This document shows positions 51,954 to 61,379 of a DNA stretch of 64,000 bases, piece by piece. The first letter of the stretch is position 1, and every line of letters begins with the position of its first letter. Origin of the DNA: Arthrobacter endolithicus (GTDB lineage: Bacteria; Actinomycetota; Actinomycetes; Actinomycetales; Micrococcaceae); NCBI RefSeq assembly GCF_026627425.1, contig NZ_JAPNLH010000001.1, positions 124,001 to 188,000 on the forward strand. Reading direction: 5' to 3'. Below the pieces are notes generated by a model. That model was not told the origin of the DNA. It made no database searches and saw nothing but the letters and a program-made list of their open reading frames with translations. The position numbers were made by a program, and so were the translations under genes.

Positions 51954-52005
51954 CCCGCTGAACGGTACTTTCCCGCTGAACGGTACATTCCCGCTGAACG
52001 ATATT
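51954..52005. repeat. 18-bp tandem repeat, about 3 units, at the thiE 3' end
   Basis: CCCGCTGAACGGTACTTT (51954), CCCGCTGAACGGTACATT (51972) and a shortened third copy (51990) reach the thiE stop codon at 52004-52006. It is mainly non-coding. Confidence 0.85.
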
Positions 52006-52765
52006 AGGCGGCGCTGAAAGCCGCCTCGCCAAGAGCGGCGCGCAGGGCCTGCGCGGCCGCCGTCGGATCCGTAGCCTCGGTAATGGCGCGTACGACGACG
52101 ACGCGGTCAGCCCCCGCGGCGACGACCTGTTCGATGTTGCCGAGGTCAATGCCGCCAATCGCGAACCAGGGAATCCGCGTTTTCAGCGAGGCGGCGTACC
52201 GCACCATTTCCAGCCCGACGGCGGCGCGGCCGGGCTTGGTGGGCGTGGCCCAGACCGGGCCGACGCAAAAGTAGTCCACGGCGCTGCCGGCTTCCGCGCG
52301 GGCCTGCGCGCCGTCGTCACCCGTCCAGCCCCCCGGGCCCGCCTGCACGCCGGCTGCGGCACTGGCCTGTTCCGGCGTGTGGCTGGAAAGACCAACCGCC
52401 GTGCTGTGCGGCAGGAGTGTCCTGGCATCAGCCACCGGCAGGTCCTGCTGACCGATATGAAAGACCGGCGCACCGGATAATGCGGCGATGTCCGCGCGGT
52501 CGTTAACGGCCCAGAGCCTGCCGTATTCGGCAGCAACGTCGCGTAACACAGCCAGCAATTCCAACTCCTCGGCGGCCTGCAGGGTCTTATCCCGCAGCTG
52601 GATGATGTCCACACCGCCGGCGTACGCTGCTCGCACAAAATCCGCAAAATCTCCTTGCTCCGCGCGGGCATTGGTGCACAGGTACAGTCTCGCGTCGGTG
52701 ACGGAGGGCTGCGTGGCAGGGGCCGGATCCGACGCGGTTAAGGGATTGGAATAAAGACTCGTCAT
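52004..52765 (-). CDS. thiE: Thiamine-phosphate synthase
   Basis: A 253-residue TIM-barrel enzyme. It shows [14 protein letters not shown] near the start, [10 protein letters not shown] (pyrimidine site), [40 protein letters not shown] and a C-terminal [27 protein letters not shown] phosphate loop. It joins HMP-PP and thiazole phosphate to thiamine phosphate. An Ala/Gly-rich insert (about 145-165) is longer than usual. The ATG at 52765 lies about seven bases from a TAGTCT -10, so the mRNA may be leaderless; the TPP riboswitch is transcribed away from it and would not control it. Confidence 0.95.
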   Translation of the reverse strand: MTSLYSNPLTASDPAPATQPSVTDARLYLCTNARAEQGDFADFVRAAYAGGVDIIQLRDKTLQAAEELELLAVLRDVAAEYGRLWAVNDRADIAALSGAPVFHIGQQDLPVADARTLLPHSTAVGLSSHTPEQASAAAGVQAGPGGWTGDDGAQARAEAGSAVDYFCVGPVWATPTKPGRAAVGLEMVRYAASLKTRIPWFAIGGIDLGNIEQVVAAGADRVVVVRAITEATDPTAAAQALRAALGEAAFSAA

Positions 52766-52771
52766 GTCTCA

Positions 52772-52778
52772 TAGACTA
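52772..52778. promoter_or_regulatory. Overlapping divergent -10 elements of thiE and thiOSG
   Basis: ATAGACTAGT contains TAGACT on the plus strand (52772-52777), placed to start RNA right at the riboswitch, and TAGTCT on the minus strand (52778-52773), placed to start RNA at the A of the thiE ATG. The -35 boxes are weak on both sides. Polymerase could occupy only one of the two at a time. Confidence 0.45.
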
Positions 52779-52785
52779 GTTCAGT

Positions 52786-52912
52786 ACCGCGGGAGCCGGA
52801 GAAGCCGGCTGAGAGGGCACCTGGCGTCACGCCGTGTGCCGACCGAATTGTTCCGCTGGGCTTGGTCCCAGCGGACGGAACCTGATCCGGGTCATGCCGG
52901 CGTAGGGAAGGA
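52786..52912 (+). ncRNA. TPP riboswitch (THI element)
   Basis: The conserved core is present in order: GCGGGAGCCGG, GGCTGAGAGGGCAC (pyrimidine-sensing arm), a variable stem, CCGACCGAAT, an extra GC stem (CCGCTGGG...CCCAGCGG), ACCTGATCCGGGTCATGCCGGCG (pyrophosphate-sensing arm) and GTAGGGAAGG. It leads thiO-thiS-thiG. The 3' end contains the purine-rich stretch GGGAAGGAAAG, which is also the likely ribosome site of thiO, so control of translation start is plausible. Confidence 0.96.
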
Positions 52913-52922
52913 AAGCACGCGA

Positions 52923-54278
52923 GTGGACACTGAACGACTGGTCACTGAACGGCTAGTCACTGAACGGCTGGGCGAGGAACGTCTGGGCGAGGAACGTCTG
53001 GGCGAGGAACGTCGCGCCGAAGAACAGTGCATCGAAAAACAGTGCATCGAAACGGACGTCGCCGTGATCGGTGGTGGAATCGTTGGACTGGGCATCGCGT
53101 GGGAGGTTCAGCGGTCCGGCCGGTCTGTGACGGTTATTGATCCCGGTCCCGCCACAGGAGCGACCTTTGCTGCGGCAGGGATGCTGGCACCGGTCAGCGA
53201 GCTGCACTATCAGGAAGAGGAGTTGCTGGGGCTCACACTTGCCTCGGCCGCACTGTGGCCCGATTTTGTGGCGCCGCTGATTGCCGCCGGACATGTGGAC
53301 ACCGGGTTCCGGACGACGGCGACGCTGGTGGTGGGCGCCGACGCCGGCGATAGGCAGGCGCTGGCGGATCTGCGGCAGGTGCAGCTTTCGCACGGCCTGG
53401 ACGTGGAGCAGGTGAGTATCCGGACAGCCAGGGTGGAGGAACCGTTGCTGGGCCCGCAGCTTTCCTGCGTATACAGAATTGCACAGGACCACCAGGTGGA
53501 TCCCCGCGCGGTGGCGACGGCGCTGAGGGTGCAGCTGAACATCGTAGCCGGAGCGGGCGGCCGGCTGCGGGAAGAGCAGACGTCGATCCGCCGGATGGCG
53601 ACCGGATTGCTGCACGAAGACCCGGATAATCCATCCTCCCAAGTGAACGGGGTGCAGCTCGATGACGGGCGGACGGTGACCGCCGGGGAGGTGGTGGTGG
53701 CCAACGGGCTCGGTGCATCAGCGCTGGCGGGGCTTCCGACTGGACTGAATTTACCGCTGCGCCCGGTATACGGCGATATCCTCCGGCTTCGCGTCCCGGA
53801 ACATCTGCGACCGTTGCTCACTGCCACAGTTCGCGGGCTGGTCCGGGGCGTGCCGGTATACATCGTCCCGCGCAACGACGGCACCGTGGTGATTGGGGCA
53901 ACCCAGCGCGAGGATGATCCCGGCGGGCCAGGCGGCGGAAGTCCTGGCAGTGCAGGTCCGGGGCGGGTTTCGGCCGGCGGCGTGTATTCGCTCCTGCGCG
54001 ATGCCCAGACCCTGGTGCCGGCCGTTGCCGAGTTGGAACTGCTGGAGACCACCGCGCGCGCCCGGCCCGGAACGCCGGACAATGCGCCGCTGCTGGGCCG
54101 GGTTGCCGGAGTTGACGGGGACGTTGCGGGGCTCATTATTGCCACCGGATTTTTCCGGCATGGAGTACTCCTCACACCCATCGCGGCGCAGATCTGCCGG
54201 CAGCTGATGGACGGTATCACCGCACAGGACTGGACGGGTTTTCGGCCCGGCAGGTTTTCGGACAAGGAGAAAAAATGA
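52923..54278 (+). CDS. thiO: Glycine oxidase ThiO with repeated N-terminal extension
   Basis: A 451-residue flavoprotein. The FAD-binding motif VIGGGIVGLGIAWEVQRSG begins only near residue 48; before it stands an extension of eight degenerate pentapeptides (TERLV, EERLG, EEQCI types) coded by 15-bp units. Later motifs are ATFAAAGMLAPVSEL and the C-terminal IIATGFFRHGVLLTPI. ThiO makes dehydroglycine for thiazole synthesis. The frame is open upstream through the riboswitch, so the GTG at 52923 just after it is the sensible start; an internal start after the repeats is possible. It overlaps thiS (ATGA). Confidence 0.93.
   Translation: MDTERLVTERLVTERLGEERLGEERLGEERRAEEQCIEKQCIETDVAVIGGGIVGLGIAWEVQRSGRSVTVIDPGPATGATFAAAGMLAPVSELHYQEEELLGLTLASAALWPDFVAPLIAAGHVDTGFRTTATLVVGADAGDRQALADLRQVQLSHGLDVEQVSIRTARVEEPLLGPQLSCVYRIAQDHQVDPRAVATALRVQLNIVAGAGGRLREEQTSIRRMATGLLHEDPDNPSSQVNGVQLDDGRTVTAGEVVVANGLGASALAGLPTGLNLPLRPVYGDILRLRVPEHLRPLLTATVRGLVRGVPVYIVPRNDGTVVIGATQREDDPGGPGGGSPGSAGPGRVSAGGVYSLLRDAQTLVPAVAELELLETTARARPGTPDNAPLLGRVAGVDGDVAGLIIATGFFRHGVLLTPIAAQICRQLMDGITAQDWTGFRPGRFSDKEKK
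52929..53048 (+). repeat. 15-bp tandem repeat, 8 degenerate units, at start of thiO
   Basis: Units begin every 15 bases from 52929 to 53034. They fall in three sequence groups (ACTGAACGGCTAGTC type, GAGGAACGTCTGGGC type, GAAAAACAGTGCATC type) that grade into one another. The array starts two codons after the proposed GTG. Confidence 0.92.
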
Positions 54279-54514
54279 TTCAGATCCGGCTCAACGGTCA
54301 GCAGCACCAGGCTCCGGCCGGCCAACAGGTGGCTGACCTGGTGACTTTGCTGACAGGCAGGGCTATCGACGCGGCAGGGCGAGCGTGCGACGGCGGACGG
54401 CTGGGTGTTGCTGTTGCCCTCAACGCAGCCATTGTTCCGCGCAGCAGCTGGTCCGCCACCGAGCTGGCGGATAACGACGAGGTGGAAATCGTGACGGCTG
54501 TCCAGGGCGGATAG
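54275..54514 (+). CDS. thiS: Thiamine sulfur-carrier protein ThiS
   Basis: A 79-residue ubiquitin-like protein ending in Gly-Gly (TAVQGG), the residue pair that is adenylated and thiocarboxylated to deliver sulfur for the thiazole ring. The N-terminus IQIRLNGQQHQAPAGQQVADLV and a later GVAVALNAAIVPRSSW with DNDEVEIV fit ThiS. It is slightly longer than usual. ATG 54275 overlaps the thiO stop and has AAGGAG upstream. No thiF is present in the window; MoeZ 2.4 kb away may activate it. Confidence 0.95.
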   Translation: MIQIRLNGQQHQAPAGQQVADLVTLLTGRAIDAAGRACDGGRLGVAVALNAAIVPRSSWSATELADNDEVEIVTAVQGG

Positions 54515-54588
54515 CGGTATGGGTGCGGCCTTCCTTGGCTGCTCGAGGACAGATCCGGTCAGGAACGCAGCGTCACGGACGCCATTAG

Positions 54589-55440
<852 letters not shown>

Positions 55441-55490
55441 CGGCTTCGTTCGGGCACGGCGGCCGAGCAGGCCAGTTGGCAGCGGGGCGA

Positions 55491-55799
55491 CTAGCGGCTG
55501 CGGAGAATGGCCGTCAGTCGGGCGGTGTCCCGTGCTGTCCGGCTGCGTCCGAGCAGCAGCGAAGCGGCCATCGAGAAGACTATTGCGGCAACCATCGAAG
55601 CGATCCACGGGACCCAGGTGAGGCCCGGCTGATAGCTCAGCCCCGCGGCGACCGTAATGATCCAGGTCAGCAGGGCGGCCAGCACCGCGATGCCGGCCGG
55701 CAGCAACTCGCCGTACGCGTGGTGGTGTTTTTTGTCGGTCCCCCAGACGATCGCGCCAACCATACCGGACATCAAAGCGATAATCACCAGATCAACCAT
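55491..55799 (-). CDS. Small membrane protein, unknown function
   Basis: A 102-residue protein with about three hydrophobic helices (residues 3-19, 33-53 and 65-85). A conserved-looking WGTDKKHHHAYGELLPAGIAVLAALLTW links the first two, and it ends in a basic tail. Similar small proteins precede DUF3107 genes in related genomes (from memory), but no family name is given. It starts with ATG at 55799, 29 bases after the DUF3107 stop on the same strand, so it is probably the last gene of a TetR-DUF3107-membrane set. Confidence 0.7.
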   Translation of the reverse strand: MVDLVIIALMSGMVGAIVWGTDKKHHHAYGELLPAGIAVLAALLTWIITVAAGLSYQPGLTWVPWIASMVAAIVFSMAASLLLGRSRTARDTARLTAILRSR

Positions 55800-55828
55800 T
55801 TGCGCGGTCTTCCTGCTCGGCGGCCGGG

Positions 55829-56053
55829 TCAGAGGGCGCCGAAGCCGACGCGGCGTGATTCCTCGGCGCCGATTTCGACGTAGCCCAGAACGTTCGCCGG
55901 CACCAGGACGACCCGGCCTTTTTCGTCCGTGAGGCGAAGCTCGATGCCCTTGGCGATGGCTTCGGTCACCTTGGCAGCGACCTCATCGAGGGTCTGTGTG
56001 GATTCCAGCACAATTTCACGGCCGACGTTCTGAATTCCGATTTTAATTTCCAC
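55829..56053 (-). CDS. DUF3107 family small protein
   Basis: A 74-residue protein matching the actinobacterial DUF3107 family along its length (IKIGIQNVGREIVLESTQTLDEV, then LTDEKGRVVLVPANVLGYVEIGAEESRRVGFG). Function is unknown; the Mycobacterium homologue (Rv3208A/TB9.4, from memory) also lies beside a TetR gene and moeZ. ATG 56053 has AAGGAG upstream. The spacer to the TetR gene is about 110 bases. Confidence 0.92.
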   Translation of the reverse strand: MEIKIGIQNVGREIVLESTQTLDEVAAKVTEAIAKGIELRLTDEKGRVVLVPANVLGYVEIGAEESRRVGFGAL

Positions 56054-56162
56054 CGCGGTGTCTCCTTAATATGCCGCCATATTGGCGTAGCACTGAATTG
56101 AAACCAAACCCACCGGGTTCAGCTGGTACGAACTGGCTAGGGATCAGTCTAGGGCGTATGGC

Positions 56163-56798
56163 CTAGGGTTCCTTGGGGAACCGGCTGATTCCGCGCCAAG
56201 CTAAACGGTAGATCAGCTCACTGGCCACATCCAGGTCCAGACTCCCGTCCGTCTCCAGCCAGTAGCGGGCGCTGACCTGCGCCATTCCTGCCAGCGCGCG
56301 TCCCAGCAGGGTCGCTTCAATATGCGGGAGTTTGGTGTCCTCTGAAATGACGCAGGCAATGGCATCGGCGTAGGCGGCGTTGAAGGCCTCCAGCCGGGCA
56401 GCGACCTCGGGATCGTTGACCAGGTCGGATTCGAAGACCAGCCGATACGCTTGGTCATCCTTGGCGATGAACTCAAAGTAGGCCCGCATGGTGGCCTGAA
56501 CGCGAAGCTTGTTGTCCGTCGTCGAGCCCAAGGCTGTGATGAGGCGGCTGGTGAGCTCAGCCAGATGAGCGTCCAACAGTGCCAGATACAACTCGCGTTT
56601 GCTCGGGAAATGCTGGTACAGCACCGGTTTACTGACCCGTGCTGTTTCCGCGATCTCATCCATGGCGGTGCCGTGGTAGCCGTTGGCGACAAAGACTTCC
56701 TGGGCCGCGGCCAAGAGCTGGGCGCGGCGTTCATCGCGGGGCAACCGGGGCAGCCGCGGGCGGACCGGCGTTTGCGGAGTTCGGGATTCCTGGGTCAT
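56163..56798 (-). CDS. TetR-family transcriptional regulator (Rv3208-like)
   Basis: A 211-residue regulator. The helix-turn-helix spans about residues 20-67 (RRAQLLAAAQEVFVANGYHGTAMDEIAETARVSKPVLYQHFPSKRELYLALL). The C-terminal ligand domain (AYFEFIAKDDQAYRLVFESDLVNDPEVAARLEAF) is of the type found in regulators beside DUF3107 genes. ATG 56798 gives the normal length; the frame is open to 56876. It is divergent from moeZ with a 100-base gap, so it may regulate that gene as well as itself (inference). Confidence 0.88.
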   Translation of the reverse strand: MTQESRTPQTPVRPRLPRLPRDERRAQLLAAAQEVFVANGYHGTAMDEIAETARVSKPVLYQHFPSKRELYLALLDAHLAELTSRLITALGSTTDNKLRVQATMRAYFEFIAKDDQAYRLVFESDLVNDPEVAARLEAFNAAYADAIACVISEDTKLPHIEATLLGRALAGMAQVSARYWLETDGSLDLDVASELIYRLAWRGISRFPKEP

Positions 56799-56898
56799 GC
56801 CGTGGCGCCTCTCATCTCGCACGCCCCACCGGAGCGTAACCCTCACTTTACCGGCCGGTAATATGACTGAGTACACCTCCCGGGCATAGATTAAGGCT

Positions 56899-58128
56899 AT
56901 GTCGCCATCATTGCGGGCCGGTACCGCGCAGCATGACCACGATTTCCCGGCACTTCCCCCGTTGGTTGATCCCGGGCCGGAGCTGACCCGAACGGAGATT
57001 GAACGCTATTCGCGGCACCTGATTATCCCGGAGATTGGCGTTGAGGGGCAGCGTCGGCTGAAGAACGCCCGGGTGCTGGTGATCGGAGCGGGCGGGTTGG
57101 GTTCCCCGGCGCTGCTATACCTGGCTGCCGCCGGAGTCGGAACCATTGGCATCGTGGACGACGACGACGTGGACCTAAGTAATCTGCAGCGGCAGGTAAT
57201 CCATTCGGTGCCGGACGTGGGACGGAGCAAACTCGAATCCGCCCGGGATTCGATTGCCGCGCTGAACCCGCTGGTGACCGTGGTGCTGCATCCGGTGCGG
57301 CTGGATTCCACCAATGCGTTGGAGATCTTTGCCGACTATGACCTGATTCTGGACGGCGCGGATAACTTTGCCACCCGGTATCTGGTCAATGATGCGGCGG
57401 CGCTGCAGGGAAAGCCCTACGTGTGGGGTTCGATTTTGCGTTTTGACGGTCAGGTCAGCGTGTTCTGGGAGGAATTCGGTCCCAGCTACCGGGATTTGTA
57501 CCCCGAACCGCCGGCCGCAGGAACCGTACCGTCCTGCGCGGAAGGCGGTGTGTTCGGCATGCTCTGTGCCGCCGTCGGCTCGATGATGGTGATCGAAGCC
57601 GTGAAGCTGATTACCGGCGTTGGGCGGACCTTATTGGGCAGGCTGCTGATATTTGACGCGCTCGGCTCCAGCTGGCGGGAGATCGGCATCTCCAAGGATC
57701 CGGAAGGCTCGCCGGTGACGCAGCTGCTGGACTATGCCGATTTCTGCGGCGTGCAGGGGCCGGATTCCGACGCCACCACTGCTGACAGTTCCGCGGATAC
57801 GATTTCCGCGACGGTGCTGGCCGCCCGGCTGGCCGCACGGGAGCGGGGTGCAGACAGCTTCGAGCTGATCGATGTCCGCGAGCCCGGCGAGTTCGGGATT
57901 GTGCGGATCCCGGGCTCCGTTCTGGTGCCGCTCGGCGGGATTCAGACCGGCACCGCCCTCTCCGGGATCCCGCGGGATGTGCCGCTGGTACTGCACTGTA
58001 AATCCGGCGCCCGCTCGGCCCAGGCACTGGCGAGCCTGCGGGCTGCCGGGTATGCCGACGTCGTCCATCTCGACGGCGGCATTCTGACATGGGTGCGTGA
58101 GGTGGAACCCGACAAACCCATTTACTGA
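56899..58128 (+). CDS. moeZ: Adenylyltransferase/sulfurtransferase MoeZ
   Basis: A 409-residue fusion. The N-terminal ThiF/MoeB domain has RYSRHLIIPEIGVEGQRRLKNARVLVIGAGGLGSP, then DDDVDLSNLQRQVIH and LDGADNFATRYLVND. The C-terminal rhodanese domain (about 295-405) has FELIDVREPGEFGI and the active loop HCKSGARSAQAL, with its Cys near residue 366. MoeZ adenylates and sulfurates the C-terminus of small carriers such as MoaD and CysO. With thiS and no thiF nearby, it may also serve ThiS (inference). ATG 56899. Confidence 0.93.
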   Translation: MSPSLRAGTAQHDHDFPALPPLVDPGPELTRTEIERYSRHLIIPEIGVEGQRRLKNARVLVIGAGGLGSPALLYLAAAGVGTIGIVDDDDVDLSNLQRQVIHSVPDVGRSKLESARDSIAALNPLVTVVLHPVRLDSTNALEIFADYDLILDGADNFATRYLVNDAAALQGKPYVWGSILRFDGQVSVFWEEFGPSYRDLYPEPPAAGTVPSCAEGGVFGMLCAAVGSMMVIEAVKLITGVGRTLLGRLLIFDALGSSWREIGISKDPEGSPVTQLLDYADFCGVQGPDSDATTADSSADTISATVLAARLAARERGADSFELIDVREPGEFGIVRIPGSVLVPLGGIQTGTALSGIPRDVPLVLHCKSGARSAQALASLRAAGYADVVHLDGGILTWVREVEPDKPIY

Positions 58129-58165
58129 CACCCCACAGGCAGGAGCAAACCCGACAGGAGGAGAG

Positions 58166-59161
58166 ATGGACAACGTGGCAGACGAATTCACCGCTCAACA
58201 TAAGATCAACTCGGGCTTCGGTCCCGCGTCAACGGCGTCCGACGTGCTGCGGGGGATTGACCTGGCGGGAACCGTGGCCATGGTGACGGGCGGCTATTCG
58301 GGGCTCGGCCTGGAAACAACCAAGGCCCTCGCGGCGGCCGGGGCCTCGGTGCTGGTACCGGCCCGACGTCCTGAACACGCCCGCGAGGTTCTGGCGGCAG
58401 CCGGCCTCGCCGCTGACCGCGTGAGCGTCGATGCCCTGGATTTGGCGGATCAACAGAGCGTCAAGGAATTCAGTGCCCGCTTCCTCGACTCCGGGCACGG
58501 GCTGGACGTCCTGATCAACAATGCGGCGATCATGGCCAGCCCCGAGGCCCGGGTTGGCCCCGGGTGGGAGTCTCAGTTCGCCACTAATCATTTGGGTCAC
58601 TACGCCCTGACCAACCTGTTGTGGCCGGCCCTGAGTGCCGGAACCGGGGCACGCGTCGTCGCGCTCGCGTCCACCGGACACAAGCTTTCCGGCATCCGGT
58701 TCGATGATCCTCAGTTCAGCACGGGCTACGACAAATGGCAGGCCTACGGTCAGGCGAAGACAGCAGACAGCCTCTTTGCCGTGCAGCTGGACCGGCTGGG
58801 ACGCGACCGCGGCGTGCGGGCCTTCGCGGTGCATCCGGGCGCAATCATGACCGAGCTGCAGCGGCACCTGCCGGCGGCGGAAATGATGGCCGCGGGATGG
58901 ATCGATGACCAGGGCAATGTCGATCCGCGGTTCAAGTCCCCGGCACAGGGCGCCGCTACTTCCGTTTGGGCCGCGACGGCACCACAGCTGGCGGGGCTGG
59001 GCGGGGTTTACTGCGAGGACTGCGACATCGCCGAACCAACGGACACCGCTTCGCCGACCGCCCGGATGGCCGGAGTAGATGCCCACGCCGTGGACCGGGA
59101 CGCGGCGGCCCGACTCTGGGATCTTTCCGCGGAGCTCACCGGCATCAACGCCTTCGCCTAG
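58166..59161 (+). CDS. SDR-family NAD(P)-dependent oxidoreductase (retinol-dehydrogenase-like)
   Basis: A 331-residue classical SDR. The cofactor motif TGGYSGLG is at residues 41-48, INNAAIMASPE follows, and the catalytic YxxxK (YGQAK) is near residue 194. AVHPGAIMTELQRHLP is the usual post-catalytic block. Oxidoreductases of this WW-domain/retinol-dehydrogenase-like group act on unknown alcohols or ketones. ATG 58166 has a near-perfect AGGAGGAG upstream and is favoured over the earlier in-frame start. It abuts the M50 gene directly. Confidence 0.92.
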   Translation: MDNVADEFTAQHKINSGFGPASTASDVLRGIDLAGTVAMVTGGYSGLGLETTKALAAAGASVLVPARRPEHAREVLAAAGLAADRVSVDALDLADQQSVKEFSARFLDSGHGLDVLINNAAIMASPEARVGPGWESQFATNHLGHYALTNLLWPALSAGTGARVVALASTGHKLSGIRFDDPQFSTGYDKWQAYGQAKTADSLFAVQLDRLGRDRGVRAFAVHPGAIMTELQRHLPAAEMMAAGWIDDQGNVDPRFKSPAQGAATSVWAATAPQLAGLGGVYCEDCDIAEPTDTASPTARMAGVDAHAVDRDAAARLWDLSAELTGINAFA

Positions 59162-59899
59162 GTGCCGCCTTCGATGGATGGGTGGACGGGGAACCTCCTC
59201 CGCGCCACGGTCCAGGGCCCGCCGGTGGAACCGCCGCTGCAGGTCTTAATCCTGATCCTGGCGGCCGCCGTGTCGCTGGCGGTGCCCGGTGTCCTATGGC
59301 GGCACTTTGGGATTTACGTCACCGTGGTCCACGAACTAGGGCACGCCTTCGCCGCCTTGCTGACCGGGCAGCGGCTGACCGGTATCCGGATTCAACGCGA
59401 CCAATCCGGGACAACGCACAGCGTGGCCCGTGGCCGATGGCCCGCGGTGTGGTCCGGGTTCTGGGGCTATCCGGCCCCCGCGGTAGTGGGAGCGGCCATG
59501 GTGCTCTCAGCCCGCACCGGCTGGCAAAGCGCCGCGCTGCTGATCGGCGGGGCTCTCATAGTGCTGGCGCTGCTCTTTGTCCGTAACGCCTTCGGCGCAG
59601 TATCGGTGCTGTTCTGTGCCGGGGTGGCAGTGACGCTGCTGTATCTGGCCGACGCGCAGGTCCAGGGCTACGTACTCCTGGTACTGGGCACGGCACTGTT
59701 GGTGGGTGCCGCGCTGGCGTGGTTTACGGTGCTGAGCGTCCATGTCTCGCACCGGGACCGGCTGGCGACCTCGGATGCGTACCTGCTCTACCGGCGGACC
59801 GGAATACCGTCCGTGGTCTGGCTGCTGTTGATGGGCGCGGTGATCGCGGGGTCGGGGTGGGCCGCCGTCGGGGCCGCGCTCCCGGCTGGAACCGGCTAA
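59162..59899 (+). CDS. M50B-family membrane metallopeptidase-like protein
   Basis: A 245-residue membrane protein with about six helices. The zinc motif HELGH is at residues 57-61 after the first helix, as in M50B site-2-protease-like proteins; GFWGYPAPAVVGAAM further on is family-typical. A substrate is unknown, and such stand-alone proteins may cut membrane-bound regulators. GTG 59162 follows the SDR stop with no gap, so translation is probably coupled. It is convergent with hemA. Confidence 0.83.
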   Translation: MPPSMDGWTGNLLRATVQGPPVEPPLQVLILILAAAVSLAVPGVLWRHFGIYVTVVHELGHAFAALLTGQRLTGIRIQRDQSGTTHSVARGRWPAVWSGFWGYPAPAVVGAAMVLSARTGWQSAALLIGGALIVLALLFVRNAFGAVSVLFCAGVAVTLLYLADAQVQGYVLLVLGTALLVGAALAWFTVLSVHVSHRDRLATSDAYLLYRRTGIPSVVWLLLMGAVIAGSGWAAVGAALPAGTG

Positions 59900-59906
59900 C
59901 GTCGAT

Positions 59907-61232
59907 TCAGGCCGTCTCAGCGGCAGGATCCACGGGGCAATGCGCCGGTACGATGGCCACTGGCTCTTCGACCGTAATGCCGTACAGGGCTTCGAGGCCA
60001 GCAAGATAGCTGTCCTGCTCGCCGGCCGCCGCGAGCTCACGTGCCCTGACCGTAGGGATGTGCAGTAGAGACTTGACCATCCGACGCATCGCGAATTCGA
60101 CCTCTTCCGCCGCGGCGGTGCAGCCGTGTTGGGCCCGCACACGGGCAATTTCGGTGTCGAGCACGCTCATCGTGTGCCGGCGCAAAGCCACGATTGCGCC
60201 GTCGACCGAGCGCGCCTTGTGCTGTTCTTCAAAACTGTGGGCCGCTTTTGCCACAATGTCCGCCGCCTGGTTCATCGATTCTGTCTGCTCCGCGGGTGCG
60301 GCCAGCCGGACGGATTCCAGCGTCAGCAGTTCCACCTCGTCCAGCTCGGCAACAGCGGGATCAAAATCACGCGTCAAAGCCAGGTCAAGAATGACCAGCG
60401 GCTGCGGTGAGGCGCGGCGGAGACCGGCAATGTCAGCGGCCTGGACGCGGTTTTCGGAGCCGCTGCAGCCGATCAGGATATCCGCCGCCGCGACGGCGCT
60501 CTCAAGGCTTTCACGGCTCAGTGCGGTGCCGCCCCGGGTCGCCACGAACGTCTGGGCCCGGCCGGATGCGGAGAAGACCGAGATGTCAGTACAGCCGCGC
60601 CCTGTCAGCTGTGCCATCGTGGTGCCGGCATAGGCTCCGGTTCCGAAAATGACCACCCGGGAGTCCGTGAAATCAGCACCTGTAGCTGCCGGGCCGCCGC
60701 GCAGTTCGGCTGCCAGATCCAGCGCAACGGAAACAATGGATAGGCCCCTGCTGCCTAGCGCGGTTCGGGCGCCAACATCTTTGGCCGTCTTGGATGCGGC
60801 CTGGAACAGCCGCACCAGGGCCGGGCTCGCGGTGGAATCCCGCTGCGCGCCGGTCAGAGCGCGCCTAACCTGGCCGGCAATTTCGCGTTCCCCGACGACG
60901 GCGGAATCGAGTCCGGCGCTGACGGCAAAAAGGTGCCGGCTGACGGCTGGTCCGCGGCGCGTTTCGAAGGCCCGGGAGACAATATGTTCGGTCAGCCCGC
61001 TGCTCTCGCTGATCCGTGAGATGACGGCGGCACGTGCCGCCTCGACGTCGTCTTCCGTCCTTGCTTCCGCATAGATCTCGTAGCGGTTACACGTTGCCAA
61101 CGCCACCGCGCCAAGGATTTCCTGCTGGCGTCCGAGCACGGAAAGCGGGACCTCGGAGGCGCCGGCGCTCAGGCGGGCGACTGTCTCGAGATCTATTTCG
61201 GCGTGCGACGCCACGAGAGAGAAAAGGACCAC
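59907..61232 (-). CDS. hemA: Glutamyl-tRNA reductase
   Basis: A 441-residue enzyme, first step of C5 tetrapyrrole synthesis. The catalytic Cys48 lies in [13 protein letters not shown], followed by [21 protein letters not shown], the NADPH Rossmann segment ([17 protein letters not shown], where the usual GxGxMG is altered) and a C-terminal dimerisation helix region. The upstream frame is open to 61286, but GTG 61232 begins the conserved [16 protein letters not shown] -10 lies so close (about 15 bases) that a near-leaderless mRNA is possible. It is divergent from hemE. Confidence 0.93.
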   Translation of the reverse strand: MVLFSLVASHAEIDLETVARLSAGASEVPLSVLGRQQEILGAVALATCNRYEIYAEARTEDDVEAARAAVISRISESSGLTEHIVSRAFETRRGPAVSRHLFAVSAGLDSAVVGEREIAGQVRRALTGAQRDSTASPALVRLFQAASKTAKDVGARTALGSRGLSIVSVALDLAAELRGGPAATGADFTDSRVVIFGTGAYAGTTMAQLTGRGCTDISVFSASGRAQTFVATRGGTALSRESLESAVAAADILIGCSGSENRVQAADIAGLRRASPQPLVILDLALTRDFDPAVAELDEVELLTLESVRLAAPAEQTESMNQAADIVAKAAHSFEEQHKARSVDGAIVALRRHTMSVLDTEIARVRAQHGCTAAAEEVEFAMRRMVKSLLHIPTVRARELAAAGEQDSYLAGLEALYGITVEEPVAIVPAHCPVDPAAETA

Positions 61233-61379
61233 AACACCTCTATAGTACCGACTTCGCACCCGCGTAGAACAAGCGAGGGTAGCCAAACCTGGCGTCCGCC
61301 GGGGTGATATTCGTTACCACTGGCCGCCTACAGCTGCGGCGGTTATCCAATTAGGCAGAACTTGGGCAGAATCAGAACC

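Noticed and set aside
52764-52922. Extended thiO start within the riboswitch
   Set aside because: The frame is open but would translate the TPP aptamer; the GTG after the aptamer is the sensible start.
52929-53048. Repeat array as an iteron origin or CRISPR
   Set aside because: Contiguous 15-bp units in frame with thiO, with no spacers and no replication genes nearby.
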